Shown: piece after piece, positions 1 through 9,813 of the stretch
How positions within the stretch are numbered: the first letter of the stretch is position 1
How the letters are laid out: every line of letters starts with the position of its first letter
Assembly (NCBI GenBank): GCA_026706985.1
Contig: JAPOXR010000049.1
Location: forward strand, 62,001-126,000
Direction: 5' to 3'
From: Paracoccaceae bacterium
Lineage (GTDB): Bacteria; Pseudomonadota; Alphaproteobacteria; Rhodobacterales; Rhodobacteraceae
Length of the DNA stretch: 64,000 bases
Notes under the pieces: model-generated
Database searches by the model: none
Seen by the model: only the letters and a program-made list of their open reading frames with translations
Told to the model about the DNA's origin: nothing
Program-made: the position numbers and the translations under genes

Positions 1-1728
1 GCCATCGACGGCGAAATGCCGCCCGCCGGTGGCTATGACCGGGAACGCGGCAGGCGCGTTGTCGAGTGGGCGAAAACCTTCCTCGACGAGGTGTTCCCCC
101 TGGCTTCAGGCAGCCATGCCGGGGCGGGGCATTACTGCATTGAAGCGGGCATTCTGAAGGTGGTCCCCGTTGACGGGCAGGCGACGGGTCTTCGGCATCC
201 GGAACAATTCATCGGATACCGGGGTGATTTACCGGATCCGAGTGCCGTCCTGTTGAAGAATAATGGCCTTCACCTCGAAATCCACTTCGACCGGGGGCAT
301 CCGGTCGGCAAGACAGACCCGGCCGGTGTCGCTGACATATTGATGGAGGCCGCGATTACAACGATCATGGATTGTGAGGATTCGGTTGCGGTTGTGGATG
401 CCGAGGACAAGACTCTCGCCTATGGCAACTGGCTTGGTCTGATGAAAGGCGACCTGCAGGCACAGGTCACCAAGGGAGACCGGAGCTTTACCCGGAAGCT
501 GGAAGCGGACCGCCGTTATCTCGACTCCAAGTCCAGACATTTCACGCTCAAGCGCGGCTCGCTTCTGCTGGTGCGCAATGTCGGCCATCTGATGCGCTGC
601 CCGGTGGTGCTGGACAGTGCCGGGAACGAGATATTCGAGGGGCTTCTGGATGCGGTTTGCACCATCGTCATCGCACTGCATGATGTGAATGGAGCGCGAA
701 GGAATTCGGCTGAGGGTTCGATCTATGTGGTGAAGCCGAAGCTGCATGGCCCGGAGGAGGCAGCCTTTACCGATCGGCTGTTTCAGCGCGTTGAATCGGC
801 ATTCGGTCTGGCGGCCAACAGCGTCAAGATCGGCATCATGGATGAAGAACGGCGCACGACCGTCAATCTGAAGGAGTGCATCCGCGCGGCATCGGCACGG
901 GTGGCCTTTATCAATACCGGTTTCCTGGACCGGACAGGCGATGAGATCCACACCTCGATGGAGGCCGGGCCATTCCTGCGCAAAGCGGATATCAAGCAGG
1001 AGGATTGGATCGCTGCCTACGAAGACTGGAATGTCGATATCGGAATTGCCTGCGGACTGCCCGGCCGGGCGCAGATCGGCAAGGGCATGTGGGCGATGCC
1101 GGACCTGATGCGGGCCATGCTGGAACAGAAAGCCGCGCATCCGCAATCCGGTGCGAATACCGCCTGGGTTCCAAGTCCCACCGCGGCGACGCTGCACGCC
1201 ATCCATTACCACCGGGTGAGCGTCGCTGAGCGCCAACGGGAGTTGATGTCGGCACCCCGCAATACCGGACTCGACAGGATACTGAATATTCCGCTTTCCG
1301 CCGGCCGCAACTGGTCGGAGGCGGAGATTATCGAGGAAGTCGAGAATAACCTGCAGGGCATTCTCGGTTATGTGGTGCGTTGGGTTGACCAGGGCATCGG
1401 ATGTTCCAAGGTGCCGGACATTTCAAATGTGCAATTGATGGAGGACCGTGCGACCTGCAGGATTTCATCACAGCATGTCGCCAATTGGCTGCATCATGGG
1501 GTTGTCGACCGGGAGACGGTGGAGCAGGCCTTGCGCAGAATGGCACGAATCGTCGATGATCAGAATTCCACCGATCCGAACTATGTTCCAATGGCTCCGG
1601 GATTCGACGGCTACGCCTTCAGGGCGGCGAGCGAGCTTGTTTTCGAGGGAAGGCGACAGCCATCCGGCTACACGGAGCCGCTGCTGCATCATTACCGGGC
1701 GAAAGCGAAGGTCTCGGCTGCGGGATGA
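1..1728 (+). CDS. glcB: Malate synthase G, 5' end cut by the window
   Basis: Condenses glyoxylate with acetyl-CoA to malate, closing the glyoxylate route for C2 growth; cytosolic. The reading frame is open from base 1, so the start lies outside the window; about 575 of the usual 720 residues are present. The G-form (single long chain) is indicated by the segments GRNWSE and MEDRAT near the C terminus, and by the TIMEDCEDSVA-type segment (here [11 protein letters not shown]) in the N-terminal half, all typical of the family. The catalytic Asp of the family lies in the MEDRAT region. The stop TGA overlaps a possible ATG of the next frame. Together with acs at the other end of the window it suggests acetate or glyoxylate use. 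Identification is firm. Confidence 0.96.
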   Translation, partial: AIDGEMPPAGGYDRERGRRVVEWAKTFLDEVFPLASGSHAGAGHYCIEAGILKVVPVDGQATGLRHPEQFIGYRGDLPDPSAVLLKNNGLHLEIHFDRGHPVGKTDPAGVADILMEAAITTIMDCEDSVAVVDAEDKTLAYGNWLGLMKGDLQAQVTKGDRSFTRKLEADRRYLDSKSRHFTLKRGSLLLVRNVGHLMRCPVVLDSAGNEIFEGLLDAVCTIVIALHDVNGARRNSAEGSIYVVKPKLHGPEEAAFTDRLFQRVESAFGLAANSVKIGIMDEERRTTVNLKECIRAASARVAFINTGFLDRTGDEIHTSMEAGPFLRKADIKQEDWIAAYEDWNVDIGIACGLPGRAQIGKGMWAMPDLMRAMLEQKAAHPQSGANTAWVPSPTAATLHAIHYHRVSVAERQRELMSAPRNTGLDRILNIPLSAGRNWSEAEIIEEVENNLQGILGYVVRWVDQGIGCSKVPDISNVQLMEDRATCRISSQHVANWLHHGVVDRETVEQALRRMARIVDDQNSTDPNYVPMAPGFDGYAFRAASELVFEGRRQPSGYTEPLLHHYRAKAKVSAAG

Positions 1729-1775
1729 ATTGGTCGGGTAGGGAACAAACCGGAGAGGGGTATACGGAAGCGGCG

Positions 1776-2816
1776 ATGCGGGTTTTCGAAAATCTCCCGG
1801 ATGCGGTTGGAAACACGCCGCTGATCCGGCTCAATGCGGCTTCGGAAGCCACCGGATGCGAGATTCTCGGGAAGGCGGAGTTCCTGAATCCCGGTCAGTC
1901 GGTAAAGGATCGTGCAGCGCTCGGCATCATCCGCGACGCCGAGGAACGCGGGGTCCTGCGGCCCGGTGGTGTGATCGTCGAGGGCACCGCCGGCAATACC
2001 GGTATCGGTCTGGCGCTCGTTGGTTCCTGCCTCGGCTACCGGACAGTGATCGTGATCCCGGAAACGCAGAGCCAGGAAAAGAAGGACATGATCCGCCTGG
2101 CCGGTGCGGAGATGGTGGAGGTGCCGGCTGTGCCGTACCGTGATCCGAACAATTATGTCCGTTATTCGGCGCGGTTGGCGGCGAAGTTGGCGCAAACCGA
2201 GGCGCAGGGTGCGCTCTGGGCCAATCAATTCGACAACACTGCTAATCGGCAGGCGCATATCGACGCCACCGGACCGGAAATCTGGAAGCAGACGATGGGC
2301 CGCGTGGACGGATTCATCTGCGCTGTCGGCACCGGTGGCACACTGGCCGGCGTCGCCGCGGCACTCAGGTCGCGGAACCCGGAAATCAGGATCGGCCTTG
2401 CCGACCCGTCAGGTGCCGCGCTCTATAACCATTACATGTATGGAGAGCTGAAGGCAGAGGGGAGTTCGATCACCGAAGGCATCGGGCAGGGCCGCATCAC
2501 CGCCAATCTTGAAGGTCTGGAAATTGACTATCCCTACCATATCCCGGACGTGGAAATGCTGCCCATTCTTTTCGACCTGCTGAAGAATGAGGGGCTGTGC
2601 CTCGGCGGATCATCCGGAATCAATGTCGCCGGTGCGATCCGGATGGCGCAGGATATGGGACCGGGCCATACCATCGTCACGGTGCTTTGCGACTATGGCA
2701 GCCGGTATCAATCGAAGCTCTTCGATCCCGCTTTCCTGCGGAATGCCGGGTTGCCGACGCCGGACTGGCTGACCCGGGACGCCGCAGCGCTGCCGAAGGT
2801 GTTTGAACAATCATGA
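1776..2816 (+). CDS. cysK: Cysteine synthase A (O-acetylserine sulfhydrylase), PLP-dependent
   Basis: Makes L-cysteine from O-acetylserine and sulfide in the cytosol. About 346 residues. The PLP lysine is K44 in NPGQSVKDRA, and the phosphate loop is GTAGNTG where many CysK have TSGNTG; a second glycine loop GTGGTLAG follows. I prefer ATG 1776 (MRVFENLPDAVGNTPL) because this is where family members begin; an in-frame ATG at 1725, overlapping the malate synthase stop, would add 17 unconserved residues. A GGAAG lies just before 1776. Its stop overlaps the start of the next gene (ATGA), so the three genes are probably co-transcribed. It could instead be a related beta-replacing enzyme, but length and motifs fit CysK. 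Confidence 0.9.
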   Translation: MRVFENLPDAVGNTPLIRLNAASEATGCEILGKAEFLNPGQSVKDRAALGIIRDAEERGVLRPGGVIVEGTAGNTGIGLALVGSCLGYRTVIVIPETQSQEKKDMIRLAGAEMVEVPAVPYRDPNNYVRYSARLAAKLAQTEAQGALWANQFDNTANRQAHIDATGPEIWKQTMGRVDGFICAVGTGGTLAGVAAALRSRNPEIRIGLADPSGAALYNHYMYGELKAEGSSITEGIGQGRITANLEGLEIDYPYHIPDVEMLPILFDLLKNEGLCLGGSSGINVAGAIRMAQDMGPGHTIVTVLCDYGSRYQSKLFDPAFLRNAGLPTPDWLTRDAAALPKVFEQS

Positions 2817-5146
2817 TCCGGTATGCCTTTTCTCGATTCTGTGCCGCGGTGGCTCTGGTGCTGGCGGGGCTGACGGCGGGCAATGCGCAGACGGAGTTGG
2901 ATTTCGCGGCTTGGAATCGACTTGCGGACCGGGCTGATGAAGTCACCCGGGCCGCCGCGGCTTCGGATGCCGCGTTGGCGGTGCTGCGGGCGGATCTGTC
3001 GGAATGGCAGCAGCGGCTGGAAGCTGCGAGGGGTGCGGCTGAAATTGATTACCTGCGGGTGGTGGAGCGGCAGGAAGCGCTCGGCGAGGCAATTGCAGGC
3101 GAATCCGGGGCGCTGTCGGAGCGCAGAAACCGGATCGAAACCGAGTTGCTGCAGGCTGCGGAACCGTTTTTTGTCGCCGGGGATGCCGTAAGAGTTGCCG
3201 AAGGGCTGATTGCGCGTATCGACGATATCGACGACGAACGCCGCCGGCAGGCATTTCGCAGCCGGGGGCCGTCGCCGCTCAACCCGTTGATCTGGGGCGA
3301 GGCAGCGGCGCAGGCCGGCGCATATCTGGCATCCTTGGTAGACGAGGTTTCCGCCGCCTTGGCCGGTGATGCCCAGCGCCGGCAATTGAGCCAGGAATTA
3401 CCCTTGATCCTGCTGCTGCTGGGTGTGGGTGGTCTACTGCTCACCTTGGCGCGCCGCTGGTCGCTGCGGCTTGCGGAACGTATCTTTCCGGCTCCACATG
3501 GCGTTCCATTACGCGGCGGCGGCATCCGCCTGTTGATATCCAACGCCGTCTTGCCGTGGGTAGGCGTCCTCCTGCTGCTGACAGCTGTTGAGAGGTCAGG
3601 CCTGACCTCCGTCTACGGTGAGAACATCCTGCGGACGATCCCGGCTGCCGCGGCAATCATTTTCACCGCCAATTGGCTTGCCATCTCGTTATTCGCCGGC
3701 GACGGGTCAGAACTCGTGTCGTTCGAACTCGGGGCGGACTGGTCAACTTCGGTCAGGCGTGTGATCAGCCTGTTGGGATGGGTCGTCGCGGCGGGGCTGG
3801 TGGCCGAGGGATTAGTCACCCTGTCCGGTCCCGACTCGAACGCTGCCATCGTCTGGAAATTTGTGATCATGCTGCTTGCGGCCCTGCTCATGTTCCGATT
3901 GGGCCACCGGCTTTCCGAACATCTGTCTTCGCTCGCCGCCTCGGATATGGAACGGCCGATTGGAGAAACCGTATTCTCGGCAGTCATATTCCTGATACGC
4001 GCCGCCGCAGTCGCCGGGATAGTTTCGGCAGTCGCCGGCTATGGTGCGCTCGGTGAGTATGTGATTTACCCGCCGCTTTTTTCGTTGGCATTGCTGGGGG
4101 CATATTTCGCCATTGAGACACTCTTCAGCAGTCTTGTGTCCGACATCGCGGAAGCCGTCGGTTTCCAACCCGGGGCAGGCAGGATCGGGCTGATCAGGGT
4201 GTGTGTCGGCACAATATTGCTGATCATTGCACTGCCGGTCCTGGCGCTTGCATGGGGTGCCGACTGGTCCGACATTGAAGGCGCCTGGAGCCAGGTGCGC
4301 GAGGGTGTGACGCTGGGAGGTCAGCAGATCACGGCCGGCGCGGTGTTCAGCCTGTTGATCATATTCATTGTCGGCTGTGTCATCACGGCGCTGCTGCAGT
4401 CGGTGCTGAAACGCGCCGTGTTGCCAAATACCCGACTCGATGTCGGAGCGCAGAGGGCACTGACCACAGGCACTGGCTATGTCGGTGTCATTCTGGCGGC
4501 GACGGTTGCCGTGGCAGTCGCAGGAATCAACCTTACCAGCGTCGCCATCGTAGCCGGGGCACTATCCGTCGGTATCGGTTTCGGACTGCAGACAATCGTT
4601 TCGAACTTTGTGTCCGGCATAATCCTGCTGATTGAAAGGCCGATTACGGTCGGCGACTGGATCGAAACCAGCAGCGTCTCCGGGACGGTTCGGCGGATAT
4701 CGGTGCGCTCGACACAGATCGAGACTTTCGACCGGGCGCGTGTGATCGTGCCGAATTCAGACCTGATTTCCGGACAGGTCACCAACTGGACCCTTCAGAA
4801 CCGGATCGGCAGGATCATTCTGCCGATCGGCGTCGCATACGGAAGCGATACACGGCTGGTGGAGCGGATTCTCCTGCAGGTTGCCGAGGCACATCCGGCG
4901 GTTCTCGAGGATCCGGCACCGGCGGCGATCTTCAAGAATTTCGGCGCCGATGCCCTCGAGTTCGAATTGCGGGTGATCCTGAGTGATGTGAATTTCCTGC
5001 TGAGCGCCCGCTCGGATCTCAATTTCGCCATTGCCGAACGATTTGATCAGGAGGGCATATCGATCCCGTTCCCGCAGCGCGACATCTGGCTGCGCAATGC
5101 TGCGGACCTGTTTCCGGCAGGTGGGGATGCGGCGACAAGCGAATGA
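2813..5146 (+). CDS. Large MscS-family mechanosensitive channel with periplasmic N-terminal domain
   Basis: Inner-membrane channel of 777 residues, expected to open under hypo-osmotic stress. It has a signal peptide (residues 1-25, ending AGNAQ), a helical periplasmic region rich in Ala, Glu and Arg (about 30-185, like the DUF3772 region of alphaproteobacterial MscS proteins), many membrane spans between about 195 and 560, then the MscS core: glycine/alanine-rich pore helix GALSVGIGFGLQ, the loop ERPITVGDWIE and the beta domain ending in the C-terminal alpha/beta region. It starts within the cysK stop (ATGA). Why it travels with cysteine synthase is unknown. Family assignment is secure; the gating role is inferred. 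Confidence 0.9.
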   Translation: MIRYAFSRFCAAVALVLAGLTAGNAQTELDFAAWNRLADRADEVTRAAAASDAALAVLRADLSEWQQRLEAARGAAEIDYLRVVERQEALGEAIAGESGALSERRNRIETELLQAAEPFFVAGDAVRVAEGLIARIDDIDDERRRQAFRSRGPSPLNPLIWGEAAAQAGAYLASLVDEVSAALAGDAQRRQLSQELPLILLLLGVGGLLLTLARRWSLRLAERIFPAPHGVPLRGGGIRLLISNAVLPWVGVLLLLTAVERSGLTSVYGENILRTIPAAAAIIFTANWLAISLFAGDGSELVSFELGADWSTSVRRVISLLGWVVAAGLVAEGLVTLSGPDSNAAIVWKFVIMLLAALLMFRLGHRLSEHLSSLAASDMERPIGETVFSAVIFLIRAAAVAGIVSAVAGYGALGEYVIYPPLFSLALLGAYFAIETLFSSLVSDIAEAVGFQPGAGRIGLIRVCVGTILLIIALPVLALAWGADWSDIEGAWSQVREGVTLGGQQITAGAVFSLLIIFIVGCVITALLQSVLKRAVLPNTRLDVGAQRALTTGTGYVGVILAATVAVAVAGINLTSVAIVAGALSVGIGFGLQTIVSNFVSGIILLIERPITVGDWIETSSVSGTVRRISVRSTQIETFDRARVIVPNSDLISGQVTNWTLQNRIGRIILPIGVAYGSDTRLVERILLQVAEAHPAVLEDPAPAAIFKNFGADALEFELRVILSDVNFLLSARSDLNFAIAERFDQEGISIPFPQRDIWLRNAADLFPAGGDAATSE

Positions 5147-5159
5147 AGGGGAAATCCGG

Positions 5160-5876
5160 ATGACGGAAAAGCTGTTCCGAGTTGATCCCTATGCGAAGGA
5201 ATGCATCTCCACCGTCACGGGAACCGGACCCGGGGGCGGTGTGATTGTCGACCGGACAGTATTCTATGCCGCCGGCGGCGGCCAGCCCGGCGACAGCGGA
5301 CGCATCGAATGGGAGTCGGGGGAGGCGAAGGTTTTGGATGCGAGGCACGTGCAGGGGGGCGGCATCGAACTCATTGCGGAGAGCGGATCGGACCTGCCGC
5401 AAACGGGCGCACAGGTCAGGCAGTCCCTGGATTGGGAGCGCCGGCACAGGCATATGCGGATTCATACCGCGCTCCATATCCTGTCTGTCGCGATCCCCCT
5501 GCCGGTGACATCGGGTGCAATCACCGCCGAAAAGGGCCGTCTGGATTTTGACATGCCGGACGCGATTGAGGATCGCGAGCGGTTGCTTACCGAGTTGAAC
5601 GGGCTGGCGGCGCGCGATCTCCCGGTGCTTGAGCACTGGATAACTGACGCCGAGCTCGAGGCCAATCCCGGCCTGGTCAAAACCATGTCGGTGAAACCGC
5701 CGATGGGCACCGGCCGGGTGCGGCTGATACGGATCGGTGAAGGCCCGGATCAGATTGACCTGCAGCCCTGCGGGGGAACCCATGTCGCACGCACCGGCGA
5801 AATCGGATCCATTTTCCTTGGCAAGATCGAAAAAAAGGGAAGGCAGAATCGCAGGGTCAACATTCTGCTGGATTGA
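5160..5876 (+). CDS. Alanyl-tRNA editing protein (AlaX family)
   Basis: Free-standing homologue of the AlaRS editing domain; members hydrolyse Ser- or Gly-charged tRNA-Ala. About 238 residues. The four zinc-site residues of the family are visible: H102 and H106 in HTALH, and C204 and H208 in QPCGGTH. The N-terminal GGGQPGDSG segment is the conserved glycine motif. I chose ATG 5160 because a GAAGGGGA ribosome site precedes it; a longer frame running back into the channel gene has no support. The gap from the channel gene is 13 bases, so it may be the last gene of that operon. Confidence 0.92.
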   Translation: MTEKLFRVDPYAKECISTVTGTGPGGGVIVDRTVFYAAGGGQPGDSGRIEWESGEAKVLDARHVQGGGIELIAESGSDLPQTGAQVRQSLDWERRHRHMRIHTALHILSVAIPLPVTSGAITAEKGRLDFDMPDAIEDRERLLTELNGLAARDLPVLEHWITDAELEANPGLVKTMSVKPPMGTGRVRLIRIGEGPDQIDLQPCGGTHVARTGEIGSIFLGKIEKKGRQNRRVNILLD

Positions 5877-5946
5877 GACAGACGACTCCTCTCGGCGGAA
5901 TTGATCGCAGTCTGCGTTCCACCCATTAAACCCGGAGAACAGAAGC

Positions 5947-6711
5947 ATGGAAGTGACTTCCCATAGCGATGAACGCCTGAACATCAGCCATTGGACGGAA
6001 CGGACAGATCTCGCGGCTGCGTTTCGGTGGACTGCCCGTCTGAACATGCATGAAGCCGTTGCCAACCATTTCAGTCTGGCCGTCAATGACGACGGAACCC
6101 AATTCCTGATGAATCGCAACCAGGTGCATTTTTCCCGCATACGGGCGTCGGACCTGCTTCTTCTGGATGCGAATGACCCCGATTCAATGCAGGGTCCGGA
6201 CGCGCCGGATCCGACGGCCTGGGGCCTGCACGGCGCATTACACCGCAACTGTCGCCATGCCAGGTGCGTAATGCATGTGCATTCGACATTCGCGACCGTT
6301 CTGGCCAGCCTCGCGGACCCGCGGCTGCCTCCGGTCGATCAGAATTCGGCAATGTTTTTCAACCGGCACATTGTCGATGATTGCTATGGTGGCCTGGCGT
6401 TTGAAAGCGAAGGGGAACGCTGTTCGCAATTGCTGAGTGACCCCGGGCAAAGGGTCATGATCATGGGCAATCACGGTATTCTGGTTATCGGCGATGATGT
6501 CGCTGACACCTTTAACCGGATGTATTATTTTGAAAGAGCCGCCGAGACCTATATCCGTGCGCTGCAGACGGGGCGGAAGCTGAGGACCCTGTCGGATGAC
6601 ATTGCCGAAAAGACCGCGTCCGAAGTGGAGGAATACACCGACCAGGCGGAGCGGCATTTTTCCGAGTTGAAATCGATACTGGATGCGGAAGGCTCGGATT
6701 ACGCGCATTGA
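5947..6711 (+). CDS. Class II aldolase/adducin-family protein
   Basis: A 254-residue protein of the zinc-dependent class II aldolase fold (fuculose-phosphate aldolase, ribulose-phosphate 4-epimerase, methylthioribulose dehydratase relatives). Metal ligands are suggested by H110 and H112 in MHVHSTFA, followed by a NHGILVIG segment typical of the family. The C-terminal tail is acidic and probably helical. Substrate cannot be read from sequence; many marine homologues are annotated simply as class II aldolase and adducin N-terminal domain proteins. It is preceded by a GGAGAA ribosome site and is separated from both neighbours, so it may be monocistronic. Confidence 0.85.
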   Translation: MEVTSHSDERLNISHWTERTDLAAAFRWTARLNMHEAVANHFSLAVNDDGTQFLMNRNQVHFSRIRASDLLLLDANDPDSMQGPDAPDPTAWGLHGALHRNCRHARCVMHVHSTFATVLASLADPRLPPVDQNSAMFFNRHIVDDCYGGLAFESEGERCSQLLSDPGQRVMIMGNHGILVIGDDVADTFNRMYYFERAAETYIRALQTGRKLRTLSDDIAEKTASEVEEYTDQAERHFSELKSILDAEGSDYAH

Positions 6712-6819
6712 GCTGCATTGCGTCCGCGTCAGAGAGTAAGCTGATTTTCATCGGGCCCCGCATTGCGAAGGCAGATTCCGATACCTACATGAGAAGCAGC
6801 TCAGTTCAGGGGAATCAAG

Positions 6820-7473
<654 letters not shown>

Positions 7474-7494
7474 GCGTTGGTTGGCCGAATTTGC

Positions 7495-7516
7495 CCGGCA
7501 GGGATATCCCTGCCGG
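7495..7516 (+). terminator. Perfect 22-base palindrome after the peroxiredoxin gene
   Basis: CCGGCAGGGAT at 7495-7505 is followed directly by its exact reverse complement at 7506-7516. It starts 22 bases after the stop. It could fold into a GC-rich hairpin, but the following bases (CAACTTGC) are not U-rich, so a factor-independent terminator is only a guess; a 3'-end stabilising stem or a protein-binding site are alternatives. Confidence 0.4.
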
Positions 7517-7734
7517 CAACTTGCAGGGCCACGCAGGCTAAAGACGGGGAAATACACACAATAGGCAGTGTAGAGGATGATCCGGGAGGCAGCGGCTCAT
7601 CGATTGAGATCTGAGTAACCGTGATGAAGTCGCCGGTCCCCCGCCCGGTGGATTGTCATCCGGACGTTGACACTTCGAACAAACCGGGGCATAGGCGCGG
7701 GAATTCATTGGTTCAGAGGGAGCATCCAGCAAAA

Positions 7735-7938
7735 GTGACAGGCACAGTCAAGTGGTTCAACCACGACAAGGGGTTCGGGTTCATCGCACCGGATGACGGT
7801 TCCCAGGATGCGTTCGTCCATATCTCGGCGGTCGAGCGCGCAGGCCTTTCCACGCTTACGGACGGGCAGAAGGTATCCTACGTTCTGGTAGTCGGACGTG
7901 GCGGCAAGTCAGCGGCCGACAACATCTCACTGGTGTAG
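7735..7938 (+). CDS. Cold-shock domain protein
   Basis: Small single-stranded nucleic acid binding protein, an RNA chaperone. The cold-shock domain contains both RNA-binding motifs: KGFGFIAP (RNP1) and VFVHIS-type RNP2 (here AFVHIS). From GTG 7735 the product is 67 residues, the usual CspA size, beginning VTGTVKWFN. An in-frame upstream ATG (7621) would add 38 residues with no family resemblance. An AGAGGGA stretch at 7715-7721 lies somewhat far from GTG 7735, so TTG 7708 remains possible. The long untranslated stretch after the peroxiredoxin gene would fit the long leaders of cold-shock mRNAs, though I see no specific element. Confidence 0.88.
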   Translation: MTGTVKWFNHDKGFGFIAPDDGSQDAFVHISAVERAGLSTLTDGQKVSYVLVVGRGGKSAADNISLV

Positions 7939-8465
7939 GGAGATCTTGCGGCGCATACTTGCGACGCGTTTCCGCCGTCCGGTCCGCCCGGGTTCTTCAG
8001 GGACCTGTGCGGCATGACCTGCTAAACCTCTGACCGGCTTCCCGGCAATCCCACTCCGATCCGGCATCGGCTGAAGGTTCGGAACAGACAGACATCGGGG
8101 TGCAGCCGTGGCGTTGCACCTCGTATGTGTGATCAGCTACATCGGCTCTCACCCGGACATCTACTGCACCAGGCCATTCCTGGTGGTGTCGGGAATCTGT
8201 ACAAATATGGCATTGATCCTGGCATAGAGGGACGAAAGGAAATCGGCGGTTCCCGTCTGCTCAGGAAAGGAGGAAGAGTTACCTTCCGGTTCAGCAATTC
8301 CTTCAAGTGGAGGCGCGGACGCGTTCCGACATTTTTCCGCATGATTGCGTAGCGCGTGAATCCCGCGCTGTCATTGATCCAATCGAAAACCGGATTGCTG
8401 AAACTGTGAATGCTGTTGCGGGCAGAACCCCGGTGCCGATCGGCGTTCCCGGTTCCGTATCAAGG
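7939..8465. other. Intergenic stretch, no gene recognised
   Basis: About 530 bases between the cold-shock gene and tRNA-Ser. Short open frames on both strands have no recognisable motif and no good ribosome site. A purine-rich AAAGGAGGAAG at about 8267-8277 resembles a ribosome site, but no credible frame follows it. Confidence 0.5.
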
Positions 8466-8555
8466 TGGCGGAGAGACAGGGATTCGAACCCTGGAGACGG
8501 GTTACCGCCTACACGCGTTCCAGGCGTGCGCCTTCGACCACTCGGCCACCTCTCC
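8466..8555 (-). tRNA. tRNA-Ser (anticodon GGA)
   Basis: Read on the minus strand the gene starts GGAGAGG and ends with the paired TCTCTCC, discriminator G and an encoded CCA, giving 90 nt. The anticodon loop is CTGGAAC, anticodon GGA, between stems ACGCC-type arms. A long variable arm (class II tRNA, as expected for serine) and a T arm with GGTTCGAATCC are present. A promoter-like stretch lies directly upstream, at 8556-8590. Confidence 0.97.
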
Positions 8556-8576
8556 TTGAACTCCCCGTATAGCTTT
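8546..8576 (-). repeat. Direct repeat, copy 1 (tRNA-Ser promoter plus 5' end)
   Basis: A 31-base stretch running from AAAGCTAT in the promoter through the first ten bases of tRNA-Ser matches 16574-16604 at 27 of 31 positions by eye, in the same orientation and with identical spacing between the -10 and the GGAGAGG. It brackets the sulfatase/TTT block together with copy 2. Confidence 0.6.
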
Positions 8577-8590
8577 CCTCCGCTTGGATA
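8556..8590 (-). promoter_or_regulatory. Putative tRNA-Ser promoter and short leader
   Basis: Upstream of the tRNA on the minus strand, a -10-like GCTATA (about 8568-8573) is preceded by TTGTAT (about 8589-8594) at roughly promoter spacing, with a leader of about 13 bases GGGGAGTTCAA before the mature tRNA. The same -10, leader and first tRNA bases recur at 16574-16604. Confidence 0.45.
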
Positions 8591-8919
8591 CAAGCTGGGT
8601 TCCGACCCTTGAGAGGGATTTCAGCCGGCAAAACGCACCTATCCCACCCGATACGCTGAAGCGCAGCGGGTTTCAGCCCTCCACGTTCGATCGTGACTTC
8701 ACATGTGTTATCCGTAACTTGTTATAAATAAACAATTAATACTCGGATAATGGGCGTGAATTCCGCAGTGTCCCCGGAGGGCGGGATGGATTTCCGGTGC
8801 GGGCTTCGGGACAGTGGCGCAGATGCTGTCGGCGGACATACGCCGTGTGGCAGATGGCGATGATGCCGCGAAGACTGCCCCGGAGCACCGCTTCGGCGAC
8901 CAGCAGCCAGTGCCGGATC
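8577..8919. other. Intergenic stretch with an AT-rich island
   Basis: No gene is recognised between the tRNA-Ser leader and the end of the MBL hydrolase gene. A strongly AT-rich tract at about 8707-8750, containing TTGTTATAAATAAACAA (an imperfect dyad), stands out from the GC-rich surroundings. It lies downstream of the minus-strand genes and might hold a promoter or termination region; nothing firmer can be said. Confidence 0.4.
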
Positions 8920-9813
8920 TCATATTCCTTGATCAGATGCGGGATCCGATGGCTCATGGAATGCCTGTATCTGAATTTCCTGCAGGTCTTCGGCGACTGT
9001 GACAGGCTGGCCGAAGGCAGTGGACGCATGCTGGACAGAGCGCTCGTGGCATTCCGGTTTGTCCATGTGCTTCCTGAAATGTGTCAATATCAATGAGCGC
9101 ACACCCGCCTGCTTTGCCATCCGTCCAATTTCTGACGGCGTTGGCGTCTTCGCAGCCATGCTGGGCGATACCATTTCGCCCTCCGGACGATAGCACCAGT
9201 GAAGCAGCAGATCGGCATCGGCGGTTAGCTCTGCAATTTCCGGGCAGAGGCCCGCATCGCCGGAATAGACAAATTTTCTGCCCGCCGAGACGAGGGCGAA
9301 CGCCATGCCGTCCAGGAAGGGCTGCGCGTGCGGTGCATGGCAGGACTGGATCTTCCAATTGCCGCCTTCAATGTCCTGGCCGGCCTTTATCTCTTGAACA
9401 ATTGGAGCCGGCCATGGGCGCGGCAAAGTTCCGCCGCGCGCTACCCAGACTTCCTGACTTTGCGGAAGTCCGGTGCGGGCCCGCAGATCATGCGCCAGAA
9501 CACCGTCGGGACCAAAGTAACCTTCGGTGACGGCCTTGACCGGGCTTGGACCAAAGACCCTGACCGGAGCGCCGCCTTCATCCCAAGCCGCATGCACGAG
9601 GCGCGCATAATCCATCATGTGATCGGAATGCAGGTGTGAAAAGACGATATGCGTGATGTCCGACGGCAGCCTCCCGGACTTGAGCAGATTGTCAAAAACG
9701 CCGCCGCCGCAATCGAAGAGAATGAGGTCATCGCCGACTTCAACCAGGTAACCGCTGGAAGCGCGGCGTGCATAGGCCTCGGGAGAACCTGAGCCGAGGA
9801 TAGTCAGTTTCAT
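8920..9813 (-). CDS. MBL-fold metallo-hydrolase (RNase Z/arylsulfatase-like group)
   Basis: 297 residues with the metallo-beta-lactamase zinc motif HLHSDH near residue 60, a following CHAPHAQP segment, the bridging Asp in YSGDAG and a late LTHF histidine. It begins MKLTILGSGSPEA, typical of the RNase Z-like branch, which contains tRNA 3'-processing enzymes but also many small-molecule hydrolases. Its ATG overlaps the stop of the upstream sulfatase gene (ATGA), so the two are translationally coupled; that context favours a hydrolase of a sulfated or esterified metabolite over tRNA processing. Substrate unknown. Confidence 0.85.
   Translation of the reverse strand: MKLTILGSGSPEAYARRASSGYLVEVGDDLILFDCGGGVFDNLLKSGRLPSDITHIVFSHLHSDHMMDYARLVHAAWDEGGAPVRVFGPSPVKAVTEGYFGPDGVLAHDLRARTGLPQSQEVWVARGGTLPRPWPAPIVQEIKAGQDIEGGNWKIQSCHAPHAQPFLDGMAFALVSAGRKFVYSGDAGLCPEIAELTADADLLLHWCYRPEGEMVSPSMAAKTPTPSEIGRMAKQAGVRSLILTHFRKHMDKPECHERSVQHASTAFGQPVTVAEDLQEIQIQAFHEPSDPASDQGI

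Noticed and set aside
229-1236. 335-residue open frame antisense to malate synthase G
   Set aside because: It is a shadow of a well-conserved gene on the other strand and has no recognisable domain.
5019-6248. 409-residue minus-strand frame across alaX and the aldolase gene
   Set aside because: It overlaps two confidently identified genes and its translation is Arg-rich without motifs.
8125-8352. Short plus-strand frame before tRNA-Ser
   Set aside because: No motif, no ribosome site at its start and no plausible partner.
8920-9813. MBL hydrolase as the tRNA-processing RNase Z of the neighbouring tRNA-Ser
   Set aside because: The tRNA already encodes CCA and the gene is translationally coupled to a sulfatase, so a metabolic hydrolase is more likely.
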